64,000 nt of DNA from Tribonema minus (Eukaryota > Sar > Xanthophyceae > Tribonematales > Tribonemataceae). The stretch is taken from NCBI GenBank assembly GCA_017506865.1, contig JAFCMP010000346.1:372001-436000 (forward strand). Direction: 5' to 3'. Each line of letters begins with the position of its first letter. Within the stretch, counting starts at the first letter, position 1. The notes below the pieces were generated by a model that saw only the letters and a program-made list of their open reading frames with translations, was not told the DNA's origin and searched no databases. A program made the translations under genes and the position numbers. Positions 44,460 to 55,531 of the stretch are shown here, in pieces.

Positions 44460-46059
44460 TCACAACAAAGGTAGCCTAGCCCCCTGGCAGTGGACTGGAA
44501 GCTGAAAAGCAGCAGCTGCATGAGGCCTCTCTTGCGCGTGCAAGTGGACGCCTGCCTGCCGCATGCCGCCACAAGTGTCACCTTGCTGTGTGAAGGTCTC
44601 CGTGGCGCTGTTGCGTCGAGGTATACGGTGGCCTGAAGAGAAGTACAGCGGATGACAATGGAGTGTCGTAGCCACCCTTGTGTTACAAAGCCTCAAATCA
44701 ATGCATCCATTCGAGCCATGATGGTCCATGTCGCCTGCCCCCAGCTCGCTTCTGCCTGTGTGCTTGCATACCAATGTACATCGCAACCCTGCCGCCCGCA
44801 CGTGGAACGGCACTGCAAATCTTGTCGCGTGCCATGGAATGACCGTGAGCGATGGATGCCTTTGCCTTGCAGGCATGCGCCATACCTACTTGGAGTGAGC
44901 TCGACCTGCTTGGCACCATTGGCAGCTCGTGCCTCATTTAAAACCTTGGACTGTCTCCCTCGTTGTTCTGATCACGTCATAGGAGGCTGCTGAGGGTCAT
45001 CTGTTGTTCATGCTTGTTGTTGATGCTTCGATGTGTAAACCGTAGCTTCAACATATGCGCACCAGCACCAGCCGCGCACGCCAGCTCCAACAATTGTGTT
45101 GATGGCATCATCTGTCATCTGCAGTCAAGCATTGGCTTCCGTCGTTAGTTTTGTGTCGTGCCGCCGCGTTGCCACCGGCCGGATAAGTCACATGGGCGTT
45201 CAACCCTAAACCTAACCCTAGCCCTGACCCTAAGAGCTGCCAGACAGCAGCTGCCCGTGTTGCATGCTAGTCTAAATTAGCATCATATCAGATGACGCAC
45301 TGCTGTGCACACATCCCACCACCACATGGCAACGAGAGCTCCCTGCATGGGGGCCTGCAAAACATGACGTTCAAGCACTGCAGAGCTTGCCGTTCAACTT
45401 TCGGGCAGATTGCATGAACAAGGACAAACGCCGGCATCTGAGTCAGTCACATGAGCACACCATCAGCAACCTGTCGTTATTTAGCTGGCAGCACACTTGT
45501 CTGACATGACCAAGTGGGTGTTTGAACACGAGACTCATGCGCCATCAAAGCTGACTCCCTCCCCCCCCCCGCCCCCGCCGCACCAATTTCACCCTCAAAA
45601 TGTGGCGAAGTTTTTACCCTCCATAGCGCAGCATTTGTGAGCCAGCCTCGGCTCAACCAACAGGCGCACGGCAGTGCGCAGCGCACGCGCGCATGTCATC
45701 GGCAGCGGAAAGCAGTACCACACCAATTGCAGCACGCCAAAACCACAACAAACAGCTCCCACGCGTTCCCCACCCCCCCCCCTCCCCCCGCGCCGCTTAC
45801 ACCCCCCCCCCCCCCCCCCCCCGCCCCCCTCCCTGCATATTTGCCTGCTTCTAGCGCGAAGAAAACCCCCTAGCGCGCGAGCCCCCTCCTCGAGGGGGGA
45901 GAGAGCTCAGCGCGCTCGCGCCCCTAACGCTAAGCCCTAAGCAGCAAATCCTCCTAGCGAACGCACGCGCGCGCGTGACCCTAGGCCGTCGGGTCAAACA
46001 CCCCCGTGTCGACCTAAGCCCTAAGAAGCGGCAAACCCTCCTAGCGAGCGCGCGTGAAC
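44460..46059. other. Convergent intergenic region with C tracts and telomere remnants
   Basis: Lies between the 3' ends of the Nudix gene and the minus-strand GMD gene. It contains a CCCTAAACCTAACCCTAGCC stretch at about 45205-45232, C-rich tracts at about 45568-45580, 45773-45786 and 45800-45822, and CCTAGCGCGCGAGC-type repeats to 45960. No gene recognised. Confidence 0.5.
45978..46022 (-). repeat. Extra copy of the GMD 3' end
   Basis: CCTAGGCCGTCGGGTCAAAC, ACCCCCGTGTCGACCT duplicates 46052-46093, which holds the last 11 codons and the stop of GMD. The unit, including TAAGCCCTAAG(A)AGC and CAAA(C/T)CCTCCTAGCGA, is about 75 bp. Confidence 0.9.
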
Positions 46060-49000
46060 CTAGGCCGTCGGGTCAAACACCCCCGTGTCGACCTCCGCGA
46101 GGTCCGCCTTCATCATGTCCTCCACGAGCGCCTTGAACGTGATCTTGGGGCTCCAGCCGAGCACGCGCTTGGCCTTGGCGGGCGAGCCAATGAGCAGGTC
46201 CACCTCTGTGGGGCGGAAGTACGAGGGGTCGACCTTGACTAGGACTCTTGACTCGTCGGCCGCGTCGACGCCGTGCTCGTCCACCGAGCCGCGCTCGCCC
46301 TTCCACGCGACGGTCGTGCCGACGTAGGCGAAGGACGCCTGGAAAGGGGAGCGTCGGTGTCGACGGGGAGAGGTGAGTGCATTGTTCTGTTGTTGTTGAT
46401 TAAAGGTGCTATCTTTGACTGGACTCGTCGGCCGCATCGACGCCGTGCTCATCCCCGGAGCCGCGCTCGCCCTTCCACGCGACGGTCGTGCCGACGTAGG
46501 CAAAGGACGCCTGGAAGGGGAGCGGTGCGTTGTTTGTGTGGCGAGGGACGAGTGCGTAGTCTTAGGACCCAAGACTGGGGCCGGAAGATCCTGTAGGGTA
46601 TGTCCTCAGTAATGAGGTTGTGGGCGCAGATCACGCTTCCTGCTGCGCAGTAAGGCAACAGGCACGTGCCCTACACGTACACAGCTTTGACCTAACCCTA
46701 AACCCTAACCCTAACCGTCTGTACAAGGCGTCCATCCGCGCAATGGCGACGCGCGAGCGAGGCGCAGAGAGCGAGCGACGCGCCGCAGGTGGTGATGCTC
46801 AGACGTATGCAAACTCGTCGGCAGCACGCGCCATGCGCGCGAGGCGGAATGAGTGCAATGGCGCGCGCACATGCGTCATCATGCTTCAGCATGGCACACA
46901 TCACTTGCAGCGGCCGCACCGATCGAGGCAGAGCTTCCGGGCAGCGCCTGGCACTAACCCCCACAAACCCCCTGGACAAGTGTGACTTGCCCTAATTCGT
47001 CACCTCGACCGTAGCCCTGCAGCTTCCAGCGATCAACTCAAGAACATTTCTCAGCGGACTGGTTCTCGTCTGTGGCCAGCACAAAGTCGTCCGGCGTGCC
47101 CTGCTGCAGCATGTACTCAAAGCCTAACCATAAGCAATTGAAGTACAGTCCTGCCCATGCATGCCCATACGCTAGATGCTCAGTCGCAGCTTCCATCGAG
47201 AGGCTCAAAAGCTCACCTCGACAAATTCCTTGACGGAGTGCATCTCGCCCGTGGCGAGTACGAAATCGTCGGGCGTGTCCTGCTGCAGCATCATCCACAT
47301 GCCCTCGACGTAGTCGCGCGCGTGCCCCCAGTCGCGCTGCGACTCCAGGTTCCCCAGGTACAGGCACTCCTGGCGCTGGCGGTGGATGCGGCACACAGCG
47401 CGCGTGATCTTGCGCGTGACGAACGTCGGGCCGCGGCGCGGCGACTCGTGGTTGAAGAGGATGCCGTTGCTGAGGAACATGCCGTACGCCTCGCGGTAGT
47501 TGACGATCATCCAGAAGGCGTACTGCTTGGCGACGCCGTAGGGGGAGCGCGGGTAGAAGGGCGTCGTCTCCGTCTGCGGGATCTCCTGCACCTTGCCGTA
47601 GAGCTCCGAGGTGGAGGCCTGGTAGAGGCGGCAGCTCTGCGCACGGCGTGTTGATATTTGGGAGAAAGCGTGCGTGTTGAAGTTCTGAGGAAGTTGTGCG
47701 TGTGGGCATCTTAAAGTGCAACGCAGGCCAAGGGTTTATGAGAACAATATACACAGTGACATTCAAATGCCCTGCACAGCTGCACTTTGCCGTCAAAGCC
47801 GAGGTGGAGATGTTCAGGCGGCAACTGCGCGCGCGGGCGGAGGCGGCAGTGTTGAAGTTGTGAGAAAGTTGTGCGTGTGGGCATGTTGAAGTGCAACGCA
47901 GGCGAAGTATTTACAAAATTCAGATACACAGTGATGCTCAAAATGTCCTCAGAGATTTAAAAGCAGGCGAAACAAGCTCACGCCGTCTGTCTCAACCTTG
48001 TACTCAAGTACTCGACTCGTGACCCATCTTGACTCAACTACTTGTTGATTCGTGACTCGTACCTGCTCCAGGCCACACGACCGAATGGCATTCAGCACAC
48101 ACAGCACACCCACTTCGTCCGCTTCCGCTGCATCCTCAAGTACTTGAATCTTGAGTCATCTACTCATGACTCGACTCGTACCTGTTCCAGGCCGCACGAA
48201 TGGCGTCAAACAGGCGAAGCACGCCCACGCCATCTGCCTACTCGGCTGTATACTTGACTCTTGACTCAAATCCTCTTAACTTGACCCGTACCTGCTCGAG
48301 GCCGCACGACCGAATGGCGTTAAGCAGGCGCAGCACGCCCACTCCATCCGCCTCAACCTTGCACTGAAGTACTTGGCTCATGACCCACTTTGACTCGCAT
48401 ACTCAAATACTCATATATTTGACTCGTACCTGCTCCAGGCCGCATGACCGGATGGCATTAAGCAGGCGCAGCACGCCCACTCCATCTGCCTCCGCTGTGT
48501 ACTCGCTCATCTCGAAGGAGACCTTGACGTGCGACATGGCGCCCAGGTTGTAGATCTCGTGCGGCTTGACGGTAGAGACGATGTGCATGAGGTTGGTGGA
48601 GTCTGTGAGGTCGCCGTAGTGCAGGAACAACTTCACCTGTTGAAGTTGACAACCACGTGAAAGAAAAGGGGTGACGTGAGTGCTGTTGTGTGTGATGGCT
48701 GAACGAACAGCTTGACATGCTGAACTTGAGAAACGAGGTGCAAGCGGTGACCTCCAAGTACTACTTAGCAAGTAGCACTTCCCCGTAGGGTTGCGCATTA
48801 ATGTGTCTTGCTCGCTTTGAGACACCCTCATGCGTCGTATGCGCTTTAAGAAACCACCTGTCGTTGTGCCAAAGTCCATCATCACTAGAGCTCACAGACC
48901 GGTAACCAAAGAACGACTGACTCCTTTTCTGATCGCAACTTCCACTTTCTGCTGAGCTTTTGCGCGTGTTTGCCACAACTTCAACTGCAGCACCAGCAAA

Positions 49001-52000
49001 ACCCACGCATGTAAACCTCCACAATGACCCTGACAGTCTTGGGTGCTGTCCACCAAGACCTTGGCGCTGGGTTTGGGTGCCATATTATATGGCCCATATA
49101 TCATGGAAGCGATTCAAAAATCGTAGAGCTCTAGGTGACAAGGGGTGGTTAGCCGCAAGTGCCTTCCACCAATGACCGTTATCGCCGCTGCTGCAGTCAT
49201 TGGCCACGAATCAAACAGTGCCATCATATCCACAGTAGTCAAAATACTTCTGTGTGCAAGCTTTTTAGCCATGTTTGCTAGCATCTGCTTGGTGAGCATC
49301 GGCAGTGGCAAGGCCATGGCCGTTTTTGTGTCACTTGCCATTGTAACGTACGGCATTGGCTCTTGGAAGTCGCATGTGTGGGGGACAGCCAGCGCTCACC
49401 AAGCTGCGGCAACTTGAACCATCGGGCCCGTTTTTGTTTGTTCAACCAATGTTGTGCCCGTTTTTGTTGGTTCAATAATACAACGTTTTGTTGGTGAAAC
49501 CAGTTTCACCAACATTGTGCCCGGTTTTGTTGGTTTCAACCAACATTAATGGTTCAACCAACGGGCCCGTTAGTTCAACATTCCGCAGCTTGATGTGCAC
49601 TTGCTATCCCCCACACATGCGTCTTCCGATAGCCAGAGCCGTACGTCACAATGGCAAGTGCGACAAAAACAGCCATCGCCTTGCCACTGCCGATGTTAAC
49701 CAAGTAGATGCTAGCAAATATGGTGGACAGCACTAAAGCCAGGCAGCAGGTGTACTTGAAGTATAGCCGCCACTGCAAGCACAACAAGGCATAAGACTGC
49801 GCCCGACGGTGGGTGTATACATGCAAGCTGTCACGCACACATCACTCGCCACACTCGGCATAGTCTCCCTTTTTGTTTTGAGCGTCCTGTGAGCAGACGT
49901 CAGCTATTGCAGTGCTCATCAGAGCCGGCCTCAAAGCTGAGCAGGCTGCAACTTCACCTTCACCGGATGGTGGTGTGTCCACACACACATTCTATACTTA
50001 GTATGTCTGACCGCCAGAAAGAAATCTGACCGCACATAATACTTTTTTGATGCACATAGGCCTTGTATGTACGCGGCGGCCGCACTCTGGGCCGAGTTGA
50101 GGAATGCCAAATGTGCAGCTCGGTTGATCAATGCTGCAGCGGAGCTCGCGCATGCGCAGCTGAACGCAAATTGCTGCGCGGCAATTGAGCACTGCCACTG
50201 TGGAGGTTGCTTCGGCAATGCCGCTGCAGAGCTCCGTCGAGAGATGCCACAGTAATTTAGACCAAAAAGTTATACTCCTGGCTTGCTGAAGCTAGTTGTT
50301 CTGTACTGTTCATATTGAGCTTCCCATAGGAACTGAATCTCGCACACGTGCGTGCCGCTTGATTTTAAGTCAGGGTTAGGGTTAGCAGCGTCCGCCGCAT
50401 GTGCGTCAACGCTTGCTGCAGGATGTGTGTGTGGTGGCCGGCGTACCCATACCTACCCTCATACTCATACTCGTGTAAACCATCATACTCCCTTGTCAGC
50501 ACGCCCATACATACCCATACGCCGCCCTGTGCCCCAAGGAGTCGGGGCAGGCGTTCAGGACGTAAGTCATGTGCCTGACACAACCCACTGCAGGATGTGG
50601 TGTAGTGTAAAACGTCATCTGAAGTGAGCACATTGGAGTTCACTGTTTGAACTACGCAGGTCCACGCCTCAAAACTTCAATTGTGTTACATAGTGCCTGG
50701 TGTAAGTATTTTCTTACGGAAGCGTGGCGCCGTTGACCGGCCTATGGCCCACAAAATCAGCAACTACATTATCCCGGCAGACTTTGAGCGTTGATATAGA
50801 ATCATGGCGTGTACTGCGTGTGTATCACGTGTGTATTGCATGTATCGCTGAGCGCTGCTGCTCACCTGTGTGGTGTGCCTGTCGCGGTACAGGTGGTCTA
50901 TGCGCTGCGTGTTGAACGAGGAGCTGCGACGGATGATTCCGTGTACCTCGTACCCCTTTCCCAGCAGAAACTCCGCTGCAAATCCCCCAAACCCCCAGGC
51001 GTCACACAGCCCCCCATCCCGCCATGACAGCAGCGCGACACAGCGGCGATGCGTATACAAAAGCAGCAGCAGCGGCGTTAGTGGCACAGAACCGATGTAT
51101 ACATGCGAAGCAGGTAGCAGTCTGAGGTCTGAGCTTGCAGTTTCACCGCCACTTTCAACGAGAGCGAAGCTGAGATGTTGTGTGCCTTCAGCAGTGCTGG
51201 GCGCGCATGCCTGATACGCTACACAATGCGTAAGCATGCGCCCTGATATGCGCGAGTCCCAAAACGTCAACACTGTTGTGATAGTTTTTGTGTGCAGAAG
51301 TGCACACGATCTTGTGCTGGTATCTTTCGAGATGGCCAATGCAGCACAACGAGTTGTAACTGGCACTTGTGACACGTTGAGGCTATGTACAGAGTAGAGA
51401 GTCAACATGTGCGCCAGCCTCGGGTAGCAAGTTGGCGCTCAATTTCATGAAAGTATGACGCAAACAGCATCACGCTGAATGTTAGGCCGCATTACGGTTG
51501 ATCACGATGCTAAGCCACGCACACTCGACCGGTAGGCCCGCCATGCAACTCTTGAACTTGAGATGCGGCATAGCTCACAGGTGACGCGGTGGATGGCTGC
51601 GTCATCATGTCGCGTGACGATATTCCTGCGTACATATGTTTCAAAAACGCAGTGTTGGTGATGCTTTTGATGGCTTCACCATCACTCTTAGACTACGAGT
51701 ACTCCTGCGTGCATGTACTTGAATGCGTAGCGAGTGCTAAACGAAGGCGGCTTACAATGGGCGCGGCACCATCTCGCATTGGAATGATTGCACAAGTACT
51801 GACATTTTGACCTCGTCGAAATAACAGATGTTTGAATTTACTTCATGCCAAATACACTTTATGCCAAATACTGCATGCCCCCATAAATAAGTCATGGCAG
51901 ACAGATGAGGTGCACCCCCTGCTATACTCCAAGAGACCTAGCATGTATGTCTTGACACTGCGCAGCAAGCTAAACTTTATTGAAGGGGGCAGCATTGTCA

Positions 52001-52338
52001 GTGACTCTGAGTAATTTGAGCTTTCAGAGCATGCAACATCAGTTGGCGAAGGCCATGCCGTCTCACAGGCTGCGGCAGGGAGATGAGACACTAGACAGCC
52101 GGACCAGGAGCTCGTCCCACTGTGTTGCCGATTAGTTTCTTGACCAATAACAAAGCACACGGGCATGCGTTCTTGAGGTATGGTACTAAGCTGGTCTACG
52201 ACGCAAACTGTTGAAAGGGCTTTTTGTGCAAGTCTGCTTTGAGATGCTTGCACTGCACTCACCGAGATAACTGCCATCCTGGCCAGTGATACCAGTGATG
52301 AGAGCACGCTTCATTTCCGCTGGTGCTGCCTCCGCCAT
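46060..52338 (-). CDS. GMD: GDP-mannose 4,6-dehydratase (5 exons, 363 aa)
   Basis: Converts GDP-D-mannose to GDP-4-keto-6-deoxymannose, the first step towards GDP-L-fucose (and GDP-rhamnose), with tightly bound NADP. Minus-strand exons: 52338-52263, 50975-50866, 48636-48430, 47636-47217, 46338-46060, joining in frame. The start [20 protein letters not shown] gives the Rossmann GxxGxxG at G16, G19 and G22. Family hallmarks follow: [51 protein letters not shown] (catalytic T140 and E142), [10 protein letters not shown] (Y164xxxK168), [34 protein letters not shown]. Length and every catalytic residue are normal, so it should be active in the cytosol. Introns 2-4 contain exon-end copies, a dispersed repeat and a foldback element. 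A GDP-L-fucose synthase is not present in the window. Confidence 0.97.
46420..46535 (-). repeat. Intronic copy of the GMD last exon start
   Basis: GACTCGTCGGCCGC(A/G)TCGACGC, CGTGCTC, CCTTCCACGCGACGGTCGTG and GGACGCCTGGAA(A)GGGGAGCG occur both at 46250-46350 (real exon with acceptor) and at 46427-46527. The copy is about 105 bp, nearly identical, and retains the acceptor. Confidence 0.93.
47040..47115 (-). repeat. Intronic copy of the GMD exon 4 end
   Basis: GTGGC(C/G)AG(C/T)AC(A/G)AA(G/A)TCGTC, then GGCGTG(C/T)CCTGCTGCAGCAT, at 47070-47112 copies 47254-47293. The donor end has diverged (CTCAGCGGACT). Confidence 0.85.
47645..47945 (-). repeat. Tandem duplication inside GMD intron 3
   Basis: GTGTTGAAGTT(C/G)TGAG, AAGTTGTGCGTGTGGGCAT, AAGTGCAACGCAGGC, ATACACAGTGA recurs at 47648-47765 and 47850-47945. 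It spans the acceptor-proximal intron sequence and a short CGGAGGCGGCAG-like exon remnant (47830-47850). Confidence 0.8.
48058..48352 (-). repeat. Three copies of the GMD exon 3 end with donor
   Basis: CGTACCTGCTCCAGGCCGCA, TGACCGGATGGC, AAGCAGGCGCAGCACGCCCA at 48425-48490 (real) recurs at 48289-48352, 48178-48237 and 48058-48125. All have the same CGTAC|CTG donor in the minus sense. Units are about 115-135 bp and include ACTTGACTC/ACTCATGACTC spacer sequence. Confidence 0.93.
49100..49255 (-). repeat. Dispersed intronic repeat A, copy 7
   Basis: Plus-strand reading is the reverse complement of the consensus: TCATGGAAGCGATTCAAAAA, TCGTAGAGCTCTAGGTGACA, GTTAGCCGCAAGTGCCTTCC, CCGCTGCTGCAGTCATTGGC, CACGAATCAAACAGTGCC, ATCATATCCACAGTAGTCAA. 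It lies in GMD intron 2, in the sense of the minus-strand gene, directly beside the foldback element. Confidence 0.9.
49271..49726. mobile_element. Foldback (inverted-repeat) element in GMD intron 2
   Basis: Two arms of about 150 bp, 49271-49418 and 49574-49726, are inverted copies: TTTGCTAGCATCTGCTTGGT against ACCAAGTAGATGCTAGCAAA, and GGCAGTGGCAAGGCCATGGC against GCCATCGCCTTGCCACTGCC. The loop of about 155 bp is made of GTTCAACCAA/TTGGTTGAAC-type inverted motifs, a perfect GGTGAAACCAGTTTCACC palindrome near 49490 and GGGCCCGTT at both ends. Both arms translate to nearly the same hydrophobic peptide ([19 protein letters not shown] against [19 protein letters not shown]). A transposon-derived element or an inverted gene fragment are both possible. 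Confidence 0.75.
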
Positions 52339-53129
52339 CGTTGCTCACGTGCTCACAAGAAATGCAATCCTGGCAGGCACTGAAGCAGATATCTGCGGCA
52401 GCACGTAGGAAAGCAGCTACTGTTGTGAGTACAACGATCAGCAGGCCAGGCTTAAGCCAATTGATGAGGCCGTCATATCCATGCAACCATGGCACAGCAA
52501 CCAGGCTAGCAAACACCAGGGAGCCAAAAACGGTTGGGGGATTTAGTCAGCTCTTGTCAAGAAAGGCGCTGTGTGTTGCATGCTCGAATCGGTAAGCCGC
52601 TAGTGCCTTACAGCAAGTGCACCGTGCATCGCTGCAGCATGCTCAGGCATATCTCCTCTCACCTGGTGCGCTGCCGTCTCTACAATGCCACGCACCCTCA
52701 TCATCAGCGCATCCCAGCGACGGGGGACAGTTCCGGCGAAAGTCGGGGGGTCTTAGGTTTTGGTGAGCACACAAACAGGGCTAGGTGATGTGAAGTACAG
52801 TAGCGATAGCGCACGCCTTCAACCCACAACCGACACAAGGACACTATCTTGGGGCCTCGCGGCACCCTTGATTGTTAGTCATACAACTCTGCGGAGTGTT
52901 GTCCAAGGCATGTGGTCAGAGAGCGGCGCCTGTGCGCGGCGACGGGGCTGGCGGCGGCAGCTGCTTGGCGGGAGCGGCGCGGAGGAGCAGGAGCAGGAGC
53001 AGGAGCAGCAGGAGGAAGGAGTTCGCAGCAGGGGTTTCAGTGTGCGGCCGGGGACACCGGGGGGGGTAACACTAGCAAATAGAAGGGCGGGTTTTAGTAG
53101 ATATGCTTGCTGGAGTGACAGCGTCAGCC

Positions 53130-53512
53130 TTTGCAGCACCAGTGCCTGGCACTTAGTGATCCATGACCATTGTCCTCAGTTCTGGGCGCTGCTACCAGTA
53201 GCCCAGGCCTGCACAAAGCTGTTCACGGTTAGGACCATTTTGGCAGAGACACGGGAGGCCTCAAAGTGGGTCTGGTCGTGTAGAGGCAGTAGCTTAGGCA
53301 CTTTGGTGCAGCATGATAGTGGGGACCGATCGGGGTTTGGGTGGGGTTTGTTGGGGTTGGGTTGGACTCTTCGTAGCAACAGCATTGATACCCTTAGCAC
53401 CAGTGCCTGGTGCCCAGTGATCATTTTGCCTAGAGGCGTGATTCAGACGTGTCAGCATGGTCCTCAGTTCTGGGCGCTGTCAAAGGCGACCCAGGCCTGC
53501 ATAAATCTTTTT
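53130..53512 (+). repeat. Imperfect direct duplication of about 100 bp, 265 bp apart
   Basis: AGCACCAGTGCCTGG, CAGTGATC/TAGTGATC, TCCTCAGTTCTGGGCGCTG and CCCAGGCCTGCA(C/T)AAA occur at 53137-53217 and 53397-53503 in the same order. Confidence 0.75.
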
Positions 53513-53661
53513 CAAGACGGGACAAGTGTGCCTCACGGCTGGGCAACCCTAAGTAGGGTTTGGTTGTGGGGTATTGGTGGTAGTGTGAAGAGGGGGAAGC
53601 CTGTTTGCGTTTGAGTCTCTCTTTGGAGAAGGAATGTTGCATTGAGTGCACATCCAAAGAG

Positions 53662-53705
53662 AGGGCTTTTCGCGCCCCTTGCGAAGCGAAATTAATAAAA
53701 GTACA
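53662..53705 (+). repeat. Hairpin followed by AATTAATAAAAGTAC, copy 1
   Basis: AGGGCTTTTCGCGCCCCTTG, CGAAGCGAAATTAATAAAAG. A TTCGC/GCGAA stem is followed by an A/T-rich AATTAATAAAAGTAC tail. The same arrangement occurs at 62841-62880. It could be the end of a small mobile element or an RNA 3'-end signal. Confidence 0.6.
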
Positions 53706-54994
53706 GTAGCTGTCAATAGGCACTGTTGGGTTGAAAAAACTGAGTGCCGATCACAACACTTCAGTAAGGCGGTTTCAAGGCGTCATGCTTGCACTCCTGG
53801 ATAAATCCACGTTGCGCGCCTTGTCCTGAGAATGGTGTGGCGATTGTCCTGGTGTCCCTGGGGGCACAGCTCAACCTTGACCCTGTTCTCATGAGCATTG
53901 AGGGGGTGTGACATAAAGGCGTTGCAGCACCTACTCACTTGCTGCCATGTAGATGCATGTTCATGGTCCAATGCAGGCGGGCAACTTTGTGGCCACTGCT
54001 CTCGAGCTGAATACATCACACAGCATTTGAGAATCCGGCGCGGAGGGGGGGGGGGCAGTGCGCCTCATGTAATGGTGTTAAGTGTACCAAAGCATGCTAG
54101 CAATCATGATCGCACACGCATGTATTACTGCTTTCAATGGCAAATTGAGGAGGAACGATGGCGGTGCCTTCCATCGCGCAGTACTTGCCTTAAACATGAT
54201 GCAAGCCCTCTAAGGCTGAGAACTGAAAAGCAAGTGCCGTGCCGCACACATTGCATGAGTAAGCGCGCGCCCGGGCACGCACAGTGGCGGCGACACGATG
54301 AGGTAGCATCATACACATCTCACATCAAGCATTGTAAGAATCAGCTTCGCGAGAACGCCTGCTGCAAGTTTGCCATGCAGCAATCACCGGATGCGTCAGA
54401 CCAAACCATTGCACAGAATTATTGCCAGCGGGTTTTATTGTTAGAACCACTCCACAGGCCCCATTGAAGCGCGGAAATGCACTATGCACACCCCACAATT
54501 TGCACACATAATGCCGGTTCGGGCTGACAGACACCCCTTGCCTCGCGCACAACCACACACAACCCCTGGTCCGGCCCGCAACATTCAAGGCCTTGGCACT
54601 CGCATGATATAGCTGGCCACCGTCAGGCTGTATGGCGATCGCCGCTAGCTTCGCAGCGCCAGCTGTCAGCGACGCAGGGTGCAGTGTGTGGCGCAACTGC
54701 AAGCGCGCTGCGTGCCTTTCTGCAGTGAGCTTGCTGCACCTCCAGCACAGCTCAGCATGCGCGCGCTCGTGCGGATTGGCCTTAGCAGCCCGTGCCAGCA
54801 GCATGATCCATGTCACCACAATACATAGGTGGCCGCACGGTGCAGAGGCACAGGCGCTGGGAGACGGCGCACGCACGCTTTGTGCTGGGAACCAGCTGCT
54901 GCTGCTACTGCTGCTACTGCAACTGCACTGGCATGCGCGTGCAGAAGATGCGCACGCGGCAGCGCAGCCGCGCAGAGGCTTCCGCGTCAGGTGC

Positions 54995-55313
54995 TCAGCG
55001 CCGTGGAGCGTTGTTGCGCCTGCCGGAAGGCGCCCTCCTGCGGGTCTGGTCCTGGTGGCCGCCACCGCCGCCGCCGCCGCCGCTACCACCGCTGCCACCA
55101 CCCCCTGCAGGCCCCCGCTGCCTGTCGTACTGCTGCTGATGCTGCGGCAGCGGTTGCTGCTGCTGCTGCTGCGAAGGTGGCGGCGCCATGGTGCGCGGCA
55201 CAAATGGCGCCGCAGCAGGGTTCAGGCCGCCGCCGCCTCCCATGCCTCCCCCACCTCTGCCATCTTCATATTGAGCGCGCCCGCGCTTGCCGTCGCGCCT
55301 CAGATCCCCCGAG

Positions 55314-55356
<43 letters not shown>

Positions 55357-55498
55357 TGCCGCCGCCGCCGCCGCCACCGCCACCGCCGCCCCTGCCATCT
55401 CTGCCGCCATCCCCCGCCCTGCCGCCGGCGCCGTCCCTGCCGTCGCCGCCGCCGCCGCCGACGAGCGCACTGTGGCTGCGCTTGCGCCCGTCCTGCAT

Positions 55499-55531
<33 letters not shown>

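Larger units (their letters stand above)
52339..54994. other. Intergenic region between GMD and the THO2-like gene
   Basis: Holds the GMD promoter and the 3' flank of the upstream minus-strand gene. A long plus-strand frame (52760-53614) is built largely from a 265-bp duplication and looks non-coding. A hairpin-plus-AATTAATAAAA element lies at 53662-53705 and a G tract at about 54045. No gene recognised. Confidence 0.45.

Noticed and set aside
50067-50255. 62-aa Ala/Cys-rich plus ORF in GMD intron 2
   Set aside because: Short, antisense to GMD, biased composition, no start context or homology that I recognise.
52760-53614. 284-aa plus-strand ORF
   Set aside because: Built from a direct duplication and skewed Trp/Ser/Gly composition without recognisable domain; probably non-coding.
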